A stretch of 64,000 nucleotides of DNA, taken from Lysobacter silvisoli. GTDB taxonomy: Bacteria; Pseudomonadota; Gammaproteobacteria; Xanthomonadales; Xanthomonadaceae. Where the stretch lies: positions 434,001 to 498,000 of the forward strand of contig NZ_QTSU01000002.1 of NCBI RefSeq assembly GCF_003382365.1. Reading direction: 5' to 3'. Each line of letters begins with the position of its first letter. Within the stretch, counting starts at the first letter, position 1. A model generated the notes under the pieces. It worked only from the letters and a program-made list of their open reading frames with translations. It was not told the DNA's origin and did no database searches. Positions 7,792 to 16,287 of this stretch are shown in pieces. Both the position numbers and the translations under genes were made by a program.

Positions 7792-7867
7792 TGGTGCCGG
7801 CAGTCAGAATCGAACTGACGACCTACCGCTTACAAGGCGGTTGCTCTACCAACTGAGCTATGCCGGC
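7792..7867 (-). tRNA. tRNA-Thr (TGT anticodon)
   Basis: On the minus strand the 76-base sequence folds into a complete cloverleaf. The acceptor GCCGGCA pairs with TGCCGGC, the D arm is GCTCAGTTGGTAGAGC, and the anticodon arm ACCGC-CTTGTAA-GCGGT places TGT at positions 34-36. The T arm contains GTTCGATTC, and CCA is encoded. It is a single tRNA 18 bases upstream of the arginase start codon. Confidence 0.97.
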
Positions 7868-7909
7868 GAAGTGGGACATTCTAGCCCGCGGGCAGGGGAT
7901 GCGGCGCCC

Positions 7910-8674
7910 TCAGCGCATCGAGGCGCAGTCGATGCTGCGGCGCTGCACGGCGATGGCCGATTGCGCGGCGTCGGGGTCGAAGCCCTCGCCGGCGGCCACG
8001 TCCAGCCAGGTGCTGGCGCGGGCGTCGCCCAGCGGTTCGGCCTTGGCGGCGAACCCGGCCGCGTTCAGCGCCTGTTCGCGCCGGCGCGCGGCGTCCTCGG
8101 TGCGGTAGCGGCCCAGCGCGATCGCGTTGGCCTCGGCGCCGTCGGCGACCACGAAGTAATCGCTGAAACCGGCCGCGGCGATGCGCTGCGCGGCCGCCTG
8201 CGCCTGTTCGCGCGAACCCTGCGGCGGCAGCTGCACGCGCCAGCCGCGCGCGCTCGCGGCGCGCTGCTCGCGCACGCCGATGCGCTGCGCCAGCGGTTGC
8301 AGGTACTGGCGCGCGGACGCGGCCATGTCGGCGTTCTCGAACGGGCCGAAGCTGTAGCAGCGGCCGGGTTTGGGCGCGGCTTCGGCGGCAGGCGCGGGCA
8401 CCGGCGGTTCGGCCTTCGCCACCACGGCGGGTTCGGCCGCGGGCACGGCCGGTGTGGCGGTCGCATCGCGCAAGGCCGGCGCCGGAGCGGCCGTGGGCGC
8501 GGGTTTGCGCGGCGCCTGCTGCGCGGCCGTGCGTTCGGCCAGCAGTTGCAGGCGCGCCACGCCCAGCGGCGCCGCCTCGGCGGACGGCGGCGCAGGCGGC
8601 GTGCGCAGGCCCCACCACGCGGCAACGCCGAGGTTGAGCATCGACAACAGCACGAGCAGCGCGCGGACCAGCAT
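7910..8674 (-). CDS. SPOR-domain inner-membrane protein
   Basis: The 254-residue protein has one N-terminal transmembrane segment (MLVRALLVLLSMLNLGVAAW) followed by an Ala/Pro-rich periplasmic linker (about 28-105). The C-terminal domain (about 106-254) carries two SPOR-like beta-alpha-beta repeats: YSFGPFENADMAASARQYL and ALGRYRTEDAARRREQAL. SPOR domains bind peptidoglycan lacking stem peptides at the division septum. It lies downstream of coaX and a short paralogue of its own N-terminus (8772-8999), in the order plsY-birA-coaX-SPOR that is usual in this lineage. Confidence 0.85.
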   Translation of the reverse strand: MLVRALLVLLSMLNLGVAAWWGLRTPPAPPSAEAAPLGVARLQLLAERTAAQQAPRKPAPTAAPAPALRDATATPAVPAAEPAVVAKAEPPVPAPAAEAAPKPGRCYSFGPFENADMAASARQYLQPLAQRIGVREQRAASARGWRVQLPPQGSREQAQAAAQRIAAAGFSDYFVVADGAEANAIALGRYRTEDAARRREQALNAAGFAAKAEPLGDARASTWLDVAAGEGFDPDAAQSAIAVQRRSIDCASMR

Positions 8675-8771
8675 GGCGCGATTCTATGCCCGCGCGGCGG
8701 GCGCTCGCATGACAACGACCGTTCGGACGCGCGCCTTGCGACGCGCGTCGCGTTCGCCGCGTGCGCGCGGC

Positions 8772-8999
8772 TCAGTGCGTCGCGGCGGCGGCGGTGGCGG
8801 CGGGCACCGCGGATGCGGCCGCAGTGGCCGCTGGCGGCACGCGCTTGCGCGCTGCTCCGCCCTCGCTCAGCAGCCGCAGCGTGGCCACGCCGGGCGTGGG
8901 CGCCTTGGCCGCGGCCGCCGGCGGCTCGCGCCACCACCACCAGGCGGCGACACCGAGGTTCATCACCAGCAGCAGGACGATCAGGGCGCGCAGCAGCAT
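8772..8999 (-). CDS. Short membrane-anchored paralogue of the SPOR protein N-terminus
   Basis: The 75-residue protein starts MLLRALIVLLLVMNLGVAAW, nearly identical to the first residues of the neighbouring SPOR protein (MLVRALLVLLSMLNLGVAAW). It continues WWWREPP, then an Ala-rich tail with LRLLSEGGAARKR (compare LQLLAERTAAQ in its neighbour). No SPOR domain is present. It therefore looks like a partial tandem duplicate that kept the membrane anchor. The start at 8999 gives the aligned N-terminus; a longer reading upstream has no support. Confidence 0.65.
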   Translation of the reverse strand: MLLRALIVLLLVMNLGVAAWWWWREPPAAAAKAPTPGVATLRLLSEGGAARKRVPPAATAAASAVPAATAAAATH

Positions 9000-9108
9000 G
9001 GGGCCGGCCGGAATGGACTGGGTCGATCCTACACAGCGGCTGCGAGCGGCGGCACGCAAAAGGCGTACGGACGGCCGATACGGCGGCGCGGACGGCCACC
9101 GGCACGCT

Positions 9109-9849
9109 TCAGCTGGCGCGCTCCACGCCGGCCCAGATCGCCAGCCCTTCCAGCACCAGCGATGGCGCCGGCTGCGCCTCGGGCAGTTGCGGCGGCAGTT
9201 CCTGCGCGCCGCCGCCGTGCAGCAGCAGCGCCGGACGCGCGCCCAGCAGCGCTTGCGCCTGCGCCAGGCTACGCTCGATCAACGCCAGCGCGGCGCCGTC
9301 GCAGCCGGAGGCCAAGGCGTCCTCGGTATCGGCCGCGAACTCGGCATAGTCGCCGCCGCTTTCCGGCAGCTGCGCCGCACGCGCATGCAGCGCCTCGCGC
9401 ATCAGCGTGGGCGAGGGCGCGATGCGGCCACCGCGGTGCAGGCCGTCGCCATCGATCAGGTCCACCGTCAGCGCGGTGCCCACGCCGCAGACCAGGGTCG
9501 CGCCTGCGCCGCGCGCATGCGCGCCGAGCAGGCCCAGGAATCGGTCCACGCCGAGCTTGTACGGTTGCGCATAGGCGATGCGCACCGCACCCAGCCGCGC
9601 CTGCGTGCGCGCCACCGAGATGCGCGCGCAGCGCGCGGCCAGCGCCTCGATCACCGCCGCGCGCAACGAAGGCGAAGCGACGCTGGCCAGGTAGGCGACG
9701 TCGATGCGCGCCGGCAGCGCCTGCGCCAGCGCCGCGGCGACATCGTCTTCGCGGTGCGGCAGCGCCAGCACTTCGCCGATGCGGCCGTCCGCGCCCAGCG
9801 GCGCGCATTTGAGCCGGGTATTGCCCAAGTCGAACAACCAGGCGCTCAT
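9109..9849 (-). CDS. coaX: Type III pantothenate kinase
   Basis: The 246-residue enzyme phosphorylates pantothenate in the first committed step of coenzyme A synthesis. The ASKHA-fold phosphate-1 motif is FDLGNTRLK at the N-terminus, and GVGTALTVDLIDGDG supplies the phosphate-2 and Asp motif, followed by GGRIAPS. Type III kinases are not feedback-inhibited by CoA. The start codon overlaps the birA stop by four bases (ATGA), so the two are translationally coupled. A biotin ligase and a pantothenate kinase in one operon is a common arrangement in beta- and gammaproteobacteria. Confidence 0.95.
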   Translation of the reverse strand: MSAWLFDLGNTRLKCAPLGADGRIGEVLALPHREDDVAAALAQALPARIDVAYLASVASPSLRAAVIEALAARCARISVARTQARLGAVRIAYAQPYKLGVDRFLGLLGAHARGAGATLVCGVGTALTVDLIDGDGLHRGGRIAPSPTLMREALHARAAQLPESGGDYAEFAADTEDALASGCDGAALALIERSLAQAQALLGARPALLLHGGGAQELPPQLPEAQPAPSLVLEGLAIWAGVERAS

Positions 9850-10847
9850 GCCGAAGCTCCATCGTCGCGGCGCACGCTGACTTCGCCGGCATGGAAGGCG
9901 CGCTCGCCGCCCTCGTCCAGGCGCACGCGCAGCGCGCCATCCTCGGCCAGGCCCAGAGCCACGCCGTGCTGGCGGCGGCCGTCGCCGCCGTGCACCGCCA
10001 CCGCCGCGCCGGCCAGCGCATCCAGCGCCGCGTAACGCGGCAGGAACGGCGCCAGGCCGGCGCCGTCGAATTCATCCAGCGCCGGCAGCAGCCGCGCCAG
10101 CACCGCGGCGGCCACCGCGTTGCGCGCCGGCGCCGCGCCGCCCGACAAACCATGCAGGTCGCACCAGGGCTGGTCGATCGCCGCGGCGGCCGCAGCGGGC
10201 ATGCGTACGTTAAGCCCCAAGCCGATCACCGCGCGCGCGGGCCCGGCGTATTCGCCGCCGCCTTCGATCAGCAGGCCGCCGAGCTTGCGCAGGCCGGCGT
10301 CGCCGACGACCACCACATCGTTGGGCCACTTCAAGCGCACCGCGGCATAACCCAGATCCTGCAAGGCTTCGACCGCGGCGATGCCGGCGACCAGACTCAG
10401 GCCGCCCAGCCGCGCCAGACCGCCGCCGAAGCCGCGCGCCAGCGACAGATACAAATGCGCGGCCAAGGGCGAAGCCCATTCGCGCCCGCGGCGGCCACGG
10501 CCGCCGGTCTGGCGCTCGGCCAGCAGCGCCACCGCACCGCGCGCGGGCGTGGCCCGGCGCAGCAGTTCGCTGTTGGTCGAATCGATGGTCCAGGCCACTT
10601 CCAGCTCTGCCAACGACGTGCGTGCCGCGGGCGGCAGCGCCGCCAGAATGGCCTGCCCGTCCAGCAGGTCCAGCGGCTGGCTCAGCGCGTAACCGCGCCC
10701 GGCCTTGGCCTCGATCGCCACGCCGGCCTCGCGCAGCGCTTCGATGCGCTTCCACACCGCGGTGCGGCTCTGGCCACAGGCGCGCGCCAGCGCGTCGCCC
10801 GAAGCGGGCCCGTCGATCAAACGTTGCAGCAGCGCGCGTTCGTCCAT
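9846..10847 (-). CDS. birA: Bifunctional biotin--[acetyl-CoA-carboxylase] ligase / biotin repressor
   Basis: The 333-residue protein activates biotin with ATP and transfers it to the AccB carrier. Residues 1-60 form a winged-helix domain (LLQRLIDGPASGDALARACGQ, SRTAVWKRIEALREAGV), so it can also repress biotin genes. The catalytic centre includes DSTNSELLRR, the ligase loop AERQTGGRGRRGREW and VRLKWPNDVVV, followed by GGLLIEGGGE. A C-terminal SH3-like domain closes the protein. The start ATG at 10847 overlaps the plsY stop, and its own stop overlaps coaX, which indicates a tight operon. Confidence 0.96.
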   Translation of the reverse strand: MDERALLQRLIDGPASGDALARACGQSRTAVWKRIEALREAGVAIEAKAGRGYALSQPLDLLDGQAILAALPPAARTSLAELEVAWTIDSTNSELLRRATPARGAVALLAERQTGGRGRRGREWASPLAAHLYLSLARGFGGGLARLGGLSLVAGIAAVEALQDLGYAAVRLKWPNDVVVVGDAGLRKLGGLLIEGGGEYAGPARAVIGLGLNVRMPAAAAAAIDQPWCDLHGLSGGAAPARNAVAAAVLARLLPALDEFDGAGLAPFLPRYAALDALAGAAVAVHGGDGRRQHGVALGLAEDGALRVRLDEGGERAFHAGEVSVRRDDGASA

Positions 10848-11506
10848 CAGCGCTTGCGCAAACGGTGCAGCAGTCGCGCACGGGCGAAGCGGGACTCGGT
10901 GCCGGCGCGCAGGCGCTGCAGGTTGCCGCGATGGGTGTAGACGATCAGCAGCGCCAGCACCGAGGCGAACCACAAGCGTTCGCTGCCTGCGCCGCTGAGC
11001 CAGGCCAGGACCGCCACGCCGACCGCGGCGCAGACCGTGGACACGCCGACATAGCCGGTGGAGATCAGCACCAGGCCCCAGATCAGCAGCAGGAACGGAA
11101 TCGCATACGGCCACAGCACCAGCAGGCCGCCGACCGCGGTGGCCGCGCCCTTGCCGCCGCGGAAGCCGTGCCACAACGGCCAGACATGGCCCAGCACCGC
11201 CGCCAGTGCGGCCGCGTAACCGTGCCCGGTCACGCTGAGCCCGGTGCCTACCGGCGCGTAGCGCAGTGCCAGCCAGGCGGCGAGCGCGCCCTTGCCCACA
11301 TCGATGAGCACCACGCCCAGGGCGAAACGCCAGCCCTGGGTGCGCAGCGCGTTGGTGCCGCCGGCGTTGCCGCTGCCGTGCTGGCGGATGTCCACGCCGC
11401 GCAGGCGGCCCAGCAGCAGGCTGCCCGACAGCGAACCGATCAGATAGGCGGCGACGATCAGCGCGATGCTCAGCGGGGCGATCGTCGGGAGTGGCGCGGG
11501 CGGCAT
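10847..11506 (-). CDS. plsY: Acyl-phosphate--glycerol-3-phosphate acyltransferase
   Basis: The 219-residue inner-membrane enzyme makes lysophosphatidate from acyl-phosphate and glycerol-3-phosphate, the first step of phospholipid synthesis. The conserved cytoplasmic motifs are visible: YLIGSLSGSLLLGRLRGVD, RQHGSGNAGGTNALRTQG (motif 1), VLGHVWPLWHGFRGGKGAAT (motif 2) and THRGNLQRLRAGTE (motif 3). About six hydrophobic helices are expected. The C-terminus is about 15 residues longer than in E. coli. It heads the plsY-birA-coaX operon. Confidence 0.95.
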   Translation of the reverse strand: MPPAPLPTIAPLSIALIVAAYLIGSLSGSLLLGRLRGVDIRQHGSGNAGGTNALRTQGWRFALGVVLIDVGKGALAAWLALRYAPVGTGLSVTGHGYAAALAAVLGHVWPLWHGFRGGKGAATAVGGLLVLWPYAIPFLLLIWGLVLISTGYVGVSTVCAAVGVAVLAWLSGAGSERLWFASVLALLIVYTHRGNLQRLRAGTESRFARARLLHRLRKR

Positions 11507-11552
11507 GCGCGGAATTATGCGCGAGCGGCGCGGCCGATGGCGCGCGCCGCGC

Positions 11553-13364
11553 TCACGGCGCCGGCTGCACCGACACCAGCAATGCGCCGCGGCCGGCGTG
11601 CGCGCCGATCGCCGGGCCGGTTTCGACCAGGTGCGCCTCGCTCAACTCGACGCGCCGGCGCAGGCATTCGAGCAGGCGCGTGCCGTCGTCGTGGGCATCG
11701 CAGTGGCCGACGATCGCGCGCCAGCGCGTGCCGCCGGGCAGGCGCCGGGCCACGTAGCCGGCGAACTTCTCCGGCGCGCTGCGCCGCGCCAGCAAGCCGC
11801 CGGCCACGCCCAGGCGGCCGTCGGCCTTCATCCGCGCCACCGGAGTCAGGCCGCTGTAGCGCACCACCGGCCCGGCCCAGGCCGGAATGCGGCCGCCGCG
11901 CACCGCGTGCGAGATGTCGCGCGCCATCGCCCAGGTCAGGGTCAGCGGCCGCAGCCGCTCCAGTTCGGCCAGCACCGCGGCCAGGTCGGCGCCGGCCTCG
12001 GCCAGTTCGGCCGCGCGCCAGGCCAGCAGCGCCTGGCCGCCGGCGGCGTTGATGCTGTCGAACACGTGCACGCGCGCCGCATCGGCGCGCGCGGCGGCGT
12101 GCTCGCCGGACTGCAGCGTGCCCGACACCGCGCGCGACAGGCCCACGTAGATCAACTGCGGATGGTGGGCGAGCAGGAAATCGAAGGGCCGGCGGAAATC
12201 GCCCGGCGGCGGCTGGCTGGTCTTGGGCAGATCCGCCGACGCCGCCATGCGCCGGTAGAACTCGGCCGTGGTCAGCCCGACCTTGTCCAGGTAATCGCGG
12301 CCGTCCACGCTCACCCGCACCGGCACCACGTGGACGGCATGGCGTTCCAGCACCGTCTCGGGCAGGTCGGCGGCGCTGTCGGTGAGCACCGCCAGACGCA
12401 GCCCGGATTCGGTACTGCGCTGCTGCAGCAGCATGTCGTCGGCCTTCATGCCTTCGACCGCGCCATGGCCCGCGCAGGCGTCGAACAGTTGCTGCGGGCG
12501 GCCCACGTGCGCATGCACGCGCATGCGCGCGGCGCCGCCGGCCAACACCAGCGAATCGGCGCCCACCGCCTCGATCGCCGCGCGCAGCGCGTCGCGCTCG
12601 ATGCCTTCGCCCAGCACCAGACATTCGGCGCACCAGCGCCGCTCGGGATCGACGTGCTCGTGCGCGGGGTGCGCATCGGCCGGCGCCGGCGCCTCGTTGG
12701 CGGCCGCGGCCGCGCCGTGCACGCGCAGCGCGCGCGGCCCGCCGTCGACAAATTCGGCGATGCCCTCGAGCAGATCGACGAACCCCTGCGCGCCGGCATC
12801 GACCACGCCGGCCTTCTGCAGCAGCGCCATCTGCTGCGGCGTGCGCGCCAGCGCCACCCGCGCGCTGGCCAGGGCGCTGGCGAAGCCCGGCCGCGGGTCG
12901 CCGCCTTCGGCGCCGCGCGCGGCCTCGTCCAGGGCGTCGGCGAAGGCCGAGATCACGCTGAGGATGGTGCCCTCCACCGGCTGGGCCAGGGCCGCGCGGG
13001 CGCTGTCGGCGCCGCGCCGCACCGAGGCGGCCAGGGTGGTCGCGTCCAGCACCGGCTGGCTGCGCGCGTGCTCGGCCACGCCGTGCAGGAACTGGGCCAG
13101 GATCGCCCCCGAATTGCCGCGCGCCCCGTCGATGGCATCGTTGCCGATGCGCAGCAGCAGCTCGCCGATGTGCCGGCTGCGCCGGCTCAGGGCCCCGTTC
13201 AGCAGGCTGCCCAGGGTGTGGGCCAGGTTGTTGCCGGTGTCGCCGTCGGCCACCGGAAACACGTTGATCCGGTTCAGGCCGTCGCGGCTGGCGATGACCC
13301 GCCGGGCCCCGGCGATCAGGGCCCGGCGCAGGGCCGGCGCGGTCAGGGGCGGGCGCAGGTTCAT
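11553..13364 (-). CDS. FakA-FakB fusion: DAK2/DhaL kinase domain joined to a DegV domain
   Basis: The 603-residue protein predicts a fatty acid kinase in one chain. Residues about 10-205 are a DhaL/DAK2 nucleotide-binding domain with VADGDTGNN at 39-47 and GARGNSGAILA at 80-90. A middle segment (about 245-330: WCAECLVLGEG, then RVHAHVGRPQQLFDACAGHG) resembles the FakA middle domain. From about 331 a DegV (FakB-like) domain follows: LAVLTDSAADLP, then TSQPPPGDF, YVGLSRAVSGT and GHCDAH. In Firmicutes these are separate proteins: FakB holds the fatty acid and FakA phosphorylates it. The acyl-phosphate product would feed PlsX/PlsY, and plsY is the next gene, 46 bases downstream. Confidence 0.88.
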   Translation of the reverse strand: MNLRPPLTAPALRRALIAGARRVIASRDGLNRINVFPVADGDTGNNLAHTLGSLLNGALSRRSRHIGELLLRIGNDAIDGARGNSGAILAQFLHGVAEHARSQPVLDATTLAASVRRGADSARAALAQPVEGTILSVISAFADALDEAARGAEGGDPRPGFASALASARVALARTPQQMALLQKAGVVDAGAQGFVDLLEGIAEFVDGGPRALRVHGAAAAANEAPAPADAHPAHEHVDPERRWCAECLVLGEGIERDALRAAIEAVGADSLVLAGGAARMRVHAHVGRPQQLFDACAGHGAVEGMKADDMLLQQRSTESGLRLAVLTDSAADLPETVLERHAVHVVPVRVSVDGRDYLDKVGLTTAEFYRRMAASADLPKTSQPPPGDFRRPFDFLLAHHPQLIYVGLSRAVSGTLQSGEHAAARADAARVHVFDSINAAGGQALLAWRAAELAEAGADLAAVLAELERLRPLTLTWAMARDISHAVRGGRIPAWAGPVVRYSGLTPVARMKADGRLGVAGGLLARRSAPEKFAGYVARRLPGGTRWRAIVGHCDAHDDGTRLLECLRRRVELSEAHLVETGPAIGAHAGRGALLVSVQPAP

Positions 13365-13500
13365 GGCGCGGAGTCTGCCGCAACCGCCCGTCGGGACCTG
13401 CTGCGGCGCAGCACGGCCGGCCGCAACGGCGGTCGCGGTTTCGCGCTATAGTCCGGACTTGCCTGGGGACGGTAGTGCCAGGTCCTTCGAGGATTCCGCC

Positions 13501-13755
13501 ATGCTACGGATCTGCCTGTGCCTGCTGATCGCACTCGCCAGCGCGAGCGTCGCCGCGCGCGAGGTCAAGCTGAGCCCGAACGAAAGCTGCCCGGAAACCG
13601 CCTCGCAGAAGAAGGACACCGTGCGTCCGGCCACGCGCACCACCGCGCCGGCGCGCAGCGATGCCAAGTCCAAGCCCACGGTGCACAGCGACGAGAACAA
13701 CGGCCGCCTGCAGTCGCCGCGCTGGCACAACTTCCTGCCGGGCATGTTCCGCTGA
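13501..13755 (+). CDS. Small secreted hypothetical protein
   Basis: The 84-residue product has a clear signal peptide (MLRICLCLLIALASASVAAR). The short mature part begins EVKLSPNESCPE, is rich in Lys, Thr and Ser, and ends SPRWHNFLPGMFR. One Cys remains after cleavage. I do not recognise the family. The W-H-x-x-L-P-G-M-F-R tail is distinctive and may be a good search seed. The gene is divergent from the FakA-DegV gene and precedes mtfA. Confidence 0.6.
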   Translation: MLRICLCLLIALASASVAAREVKLSPNESCPETASQKKDTVRPATRTTAPARSDAKSKPTVHSDENNGRLQSPRWHNFLPGMFR

Positions 13756-13864
13756 GCTGAGCGTTCGGCCGGTACCTTGAGAACCTGACGAAGAACGCTG
13801 CGGCCGTGCGCCGCGGCGCGGCAGCGGTTAGCCTGTCGCTCCTTCCGTCATCGCCCTGCCCGCC

Positions 13865-14611
13865 TTGTTCGATCTGCTGCGCCGCCTGCGCCGACCGCCG
13901 GCCATCGACGACACCTTGTGGCGCGCCACGCCCGACGCGGTGCCGTGGGCGCGCGTGCTGGAACCCGAACGCGAAGCGCGGCTGCGCGAACTGACGGCGC
14001 GCTTCCTGCACGAGAAGACCATCAGCCCGATCGGCGAGCTCACGCTGAGCGCGCAGCAGCGCTGCATGCTCGCGTCGCTGTGCTGCCTGCCGCTGCTGGA
14101 GTTCGGCGCCGAAGGCCTGCGCGGCTGGTCGCAGCTGATCGTCTACCCCGATGCGTTCCGGGTGAACCGCAGCCACATCGACGCGGCCGGCGTGCTGCAC
14201 GAATGGCAGGACGAGCTCATCGGCGAAGCCTGGGAAGCCGGGCCGGTGGTGCTGTCCTGGGCCGACGTGCTGGCCGACTGCGCCGACCCGCGCGCGGGCT
14301 ACTGCGTGGCCGCGCACGAGATCGCGCACAAGCTCGACGTGCTCGACGGCGTGCTCGACGGCACCCCGCCGCTGCCGCGCGAATGGCAGCGCGAATGGGC
14401 GCGCGAGTTCCAGGCGGCGTACGACGGCTTCGTCGACGAAGTGGATTCCGGCCGCGAGACCCTGATCGATTCCTACGCGGCCGAAGCGCCGGAGGAATTC
14501 TTCGCGGTGGCCACCGAGTACCACTTCAGCGATCCGGCGCTGCTGCAGGAGGCCTTGCCGACGGTGGCGGCGCAGTTGCGGCGCTTGTATGGGCCGTCGC
14601 CGTTCGCTTGA
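13865..14611 (+). CDS. mtfA: M90 family zinc metallopeptidase MtfA
   Basis: The 248-residue cytosolic protein matches E. coli MtfA (Mlc titration factor), a zinc aminopeptidase that also sequesters the glucose repressor Mlc. The zinc motif is HEIAHKLDVLDG in mid-protein, and the third ligand and flanks appear in DSYAAEAPEEFFAVATEYHF. Also conserved are QQRCMLASLCCLPLLEFG and LIVYPDAF near the N-terminus. No ATG fits, so translation probably begins at the TTG at 13865, giving MFDLLRRLRRP. Family A repeats follow the stop codon. Confidence 0.92.
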   Translation: MFDLLRRLRRPPAIDDTLWRATPDAVPWARVLEPEREARLRELTARFLHEKTISPIGELTLSAQQRCMLASLCCLPLLEFGAEGLRGWSQLIVYPDAFRVNRSHIDAAGVLHEWQDELIGEAWEAGPVVLSWADVLADCADPRAGYCVAAHEIAHKLDVLDGVLDGTPPLPREWQREWAREFQAAYDGFVDEVDSGRETLIDSYAAEAPEEFFAVATEYHFSDPALLQEALPTVAAQLRRLYGPSPFA

Positions 14612-14628
14612 GCGGATAGCAGCAAAAG

Positions 14629-14663
14629 CAAATCCCCCAGCCCCCCTTTTTCAAAAGGGGGGT
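14629..14663. repeat. Family A intergenic palindrome, copy 4
   Basis: CAAATCCCCCAGCCCCCCTT is followed by TTTCAAAAGGGGGG. It is the same element as at 845-880 and lies between the mtfA and phoQ stop codons. Confidence 0.75.
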
Positions 14664-14703
14664 ACGTCGATGGGGATTCGCAAATCGTTCGCCGCCCGCT
14701 TTA

Positions 14704-14741
14704 GTTCCCCCCTTTGAAAAAGGGGGGCTAGGGGGGATTCG
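14704..14741. repeat. Family A intergenic palindrome, copy 5 (inverted)
   Basis: GTTCCCCCCTTTGAAAAAGG followed by GGGGCTAGGGGGGATTCGCC mirrors copy 4, making a head-to-head pair about 40 bases apart. This may be a bidirectional terminator for mtfA and phoQ. Confidence 0.75.
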
Positions 14742-14757
14742 CCCTTGCCTTTGCTTC

Positions 14758-16155
14758 TCAAAGCCCAGGCGGCAGCTTCACCTCGAACCGCGCCCCACCC
14801 AGCTCCTCGGACTGCACCACATCCAGCGTCCCGCGATACCCGCGCACCAGGTCCTGCACGATCGCCAGCCCGATGCCGTGCCCATGCACGCGCTCGTCGC
14901 CGCGCACGCCACGCTGCAGGATCAGCGCCACCTTGTCCGGCGGAATACCGGGGCCGTCGTCGTCCACCGCCAGCAACAGACCGGGGCGGCGGTTCGGCGC
15001 GGTTTCGCCCGGCATCACCGTCAGCAGCACGCGCGAGCGCGCCCACTTGAACGCGTTCTCCAGCAGGTTGCCCAACAGTTCCTGCAAGTCGCCGGGCTCG
15101 CCGTGGAACTGCACGCCCGGCGCCACCTCGAATTCGCACAGCACGCCCTTGGACGCGTACACCTTCTCCAACCCGCGCACGATCTGCTCGGCATGCGGCT
15201 CGATCGCCACCGGTGCGGCGAACAGGGCATGGCCACCCGAGGCCGCGCGCGCCAGTTGGTAGGACACCAGGTCGTTCATTCGCCGCAACTGCAGGTCCAC
15301 GTCCTCGCGCAACTCCGCGTCGGGCGCGTTGTCGTCCAGGCGCGCGCGCAACACGGCCAGCGGCGTCTTCAGGCTGTGCGCCAGGTCGGCCAGGGTGTTG
15401 CGCTGGCGGTCCAGATTCTCGCGCTCGCTCTCGATGAAGGCGTTGATGCTTTCGGTCAGCGGCTCCAGCTCGCGCGGGTGACGCTCGCTCATGCGCGAAG
15501 CCAGGCCGCGCTGCACGCGCTTGAGCTCCTCGATCACGCGCTTCAGCGGGCGCAGGCTCCATTGCATGATCAGCGCCTGCAGCAGCAGCAGGATCACGCC
15601 CGCGCCGCCCAGGTAGCGCCACAGCGCCTCGCGGAACACTGCGACCTGGCCGCGCAGCGAGGTGGTGTTCTCCAGGATGTAGATCGTGTACGGGAATTCC
15701 GCGCGCGGATCGCCGCCGGCGGCCCAGGTCAGGCCGATGCCGTAGCGGTAGGCCTCGCCCACGCTGCCGTTGATCTCGGTGATCGGCAGCGGACCTTCGA
15801 AGCGGCGCTCGCTGGGCCTGAGCATGGACGCGGCCGGCAGCAGTGGGCCCTGCGCCGAGGGCGAATCCCAATGCCCATTGGGCAGCACCAATTCGGCGTA
15901 CAAGCCGCTGCCGGGCTGATCGAAGCGCGGGTCGATGGGCTCGTAGGGTTCGACGAACTCGCCGCTGCGGTCGAAGTCGCCCTTGGCCGCATAGGCCAGC
16001 GCATAGCCGTGCAGGCGCTCGCGCAGATTGTTCTCGGCGGTGTCCAGGAACGCGCGGTCCAGCGCGTAGCCGGCCAGGGCCAGGAACGCCAGCAGGCCCA
16101 GGCTGGCGGCCAGCAGCTGGCGCGCGCGCAGCGAACGCGGCTGGCCCCAGCTCAT
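14758..16155 (-). CDS. phoQ: PhoQ-type sensor histidine kinase
   Basis: The 465-residue membrane kinase has a first transmembrane helix at about 13-32, a periplasmic sensor of about 135 residues (EFVEPYEPIDPRFDQPGSGL within it) and a second helix at about 180-200. A HAMP-like linker leads into the phosphoacceptor helix LADLAHSLKTPLAVL, with the H box His in AHSLKTP. The ATPase domain shows the N box (LLGNLLENAFKWA), DDDGPGIPPD and GHGIGLAIV. H-S-L-K-T-P-L rather than H-E-L-R-T-P-L is characteristic of PhoQ relatives. In this lineage PhoQ responds to divalent cations and antimicrobial peptides. It lies downstream of phoP. Confidence 0.9.
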   Translation of the reverse strand: MSWGQPRSLRARQLLAASLGLLAFLALAGYALDRAFLDTAENNLRERLHGYALAYAAKGDFDRSGEFVEPYEPIDPRFDQPGSGLYAELVLPNGHWDSPSAQGPLLPAASMLRPSERRFEGPLPITEINGSVGEAYRYGIGLTWAAGGDPRAEFPYTIYILENTTSLRGQVAVFREALWRYLGGAGVILLLLQALIMQWSLRPLKRVIEELKRVQRGLASRMSERHPRELEPLTESINAFIESERENLDRQRNTLADLAHSLKTPLAVLRARLDDNAPDAELREDVDLQLRRMNDLVSYQLARAASGGHALFAAPVAIEPHAEQIVRGLEKVYASKGVLCEFEVAPGVQFHGEPGDLQELLGNLLENAFKWARSRVLLTVMPGETAPNRRPGLLLAVDDDGPGIPPDKVALILQRGVRGDERVHGHGIGLAIVQDLVRGYRGTLDVVQSEELGGARFEVKLPPGL

Positions 16156-16180
16156 GCGTCACGCCCCGTGCAGACGAACG

Positions 16181-16210
16181 AAAACCGGGCGCGAACCTCG
16201 TTCGCGCCCG
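16181..16210 (-). terminator. Hairpin between phoP and phoQ, terminator-like
   Basis: On the minus strand the 11-base arms CGGGCGCGAAC and GTTCGCGCCCG enclose a three-base loop and are followed by GTTTTCG. It lies inside the 132-base gap between phoP and phoQ. It could end part of the phoP transcripts or stabilise the upstream message, allowing unequal PhoP and PhoQ levels. Confidence 0.6.
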
Positions 16211-16287
16211 GCAGGTGTGGATCGGTTGTCATCGCGTGCAGCCGCATGCACTAGCCGACGCCCGCGCCCGTCGGGCGCAGGCCGCCG

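Noticed and set aside
9846-11174. Fused reading of birA with an upstream segment
   Set aside because: The upstream part is plsY in another frame; birA has a good start at 10847 that overlaps the plsY stop.
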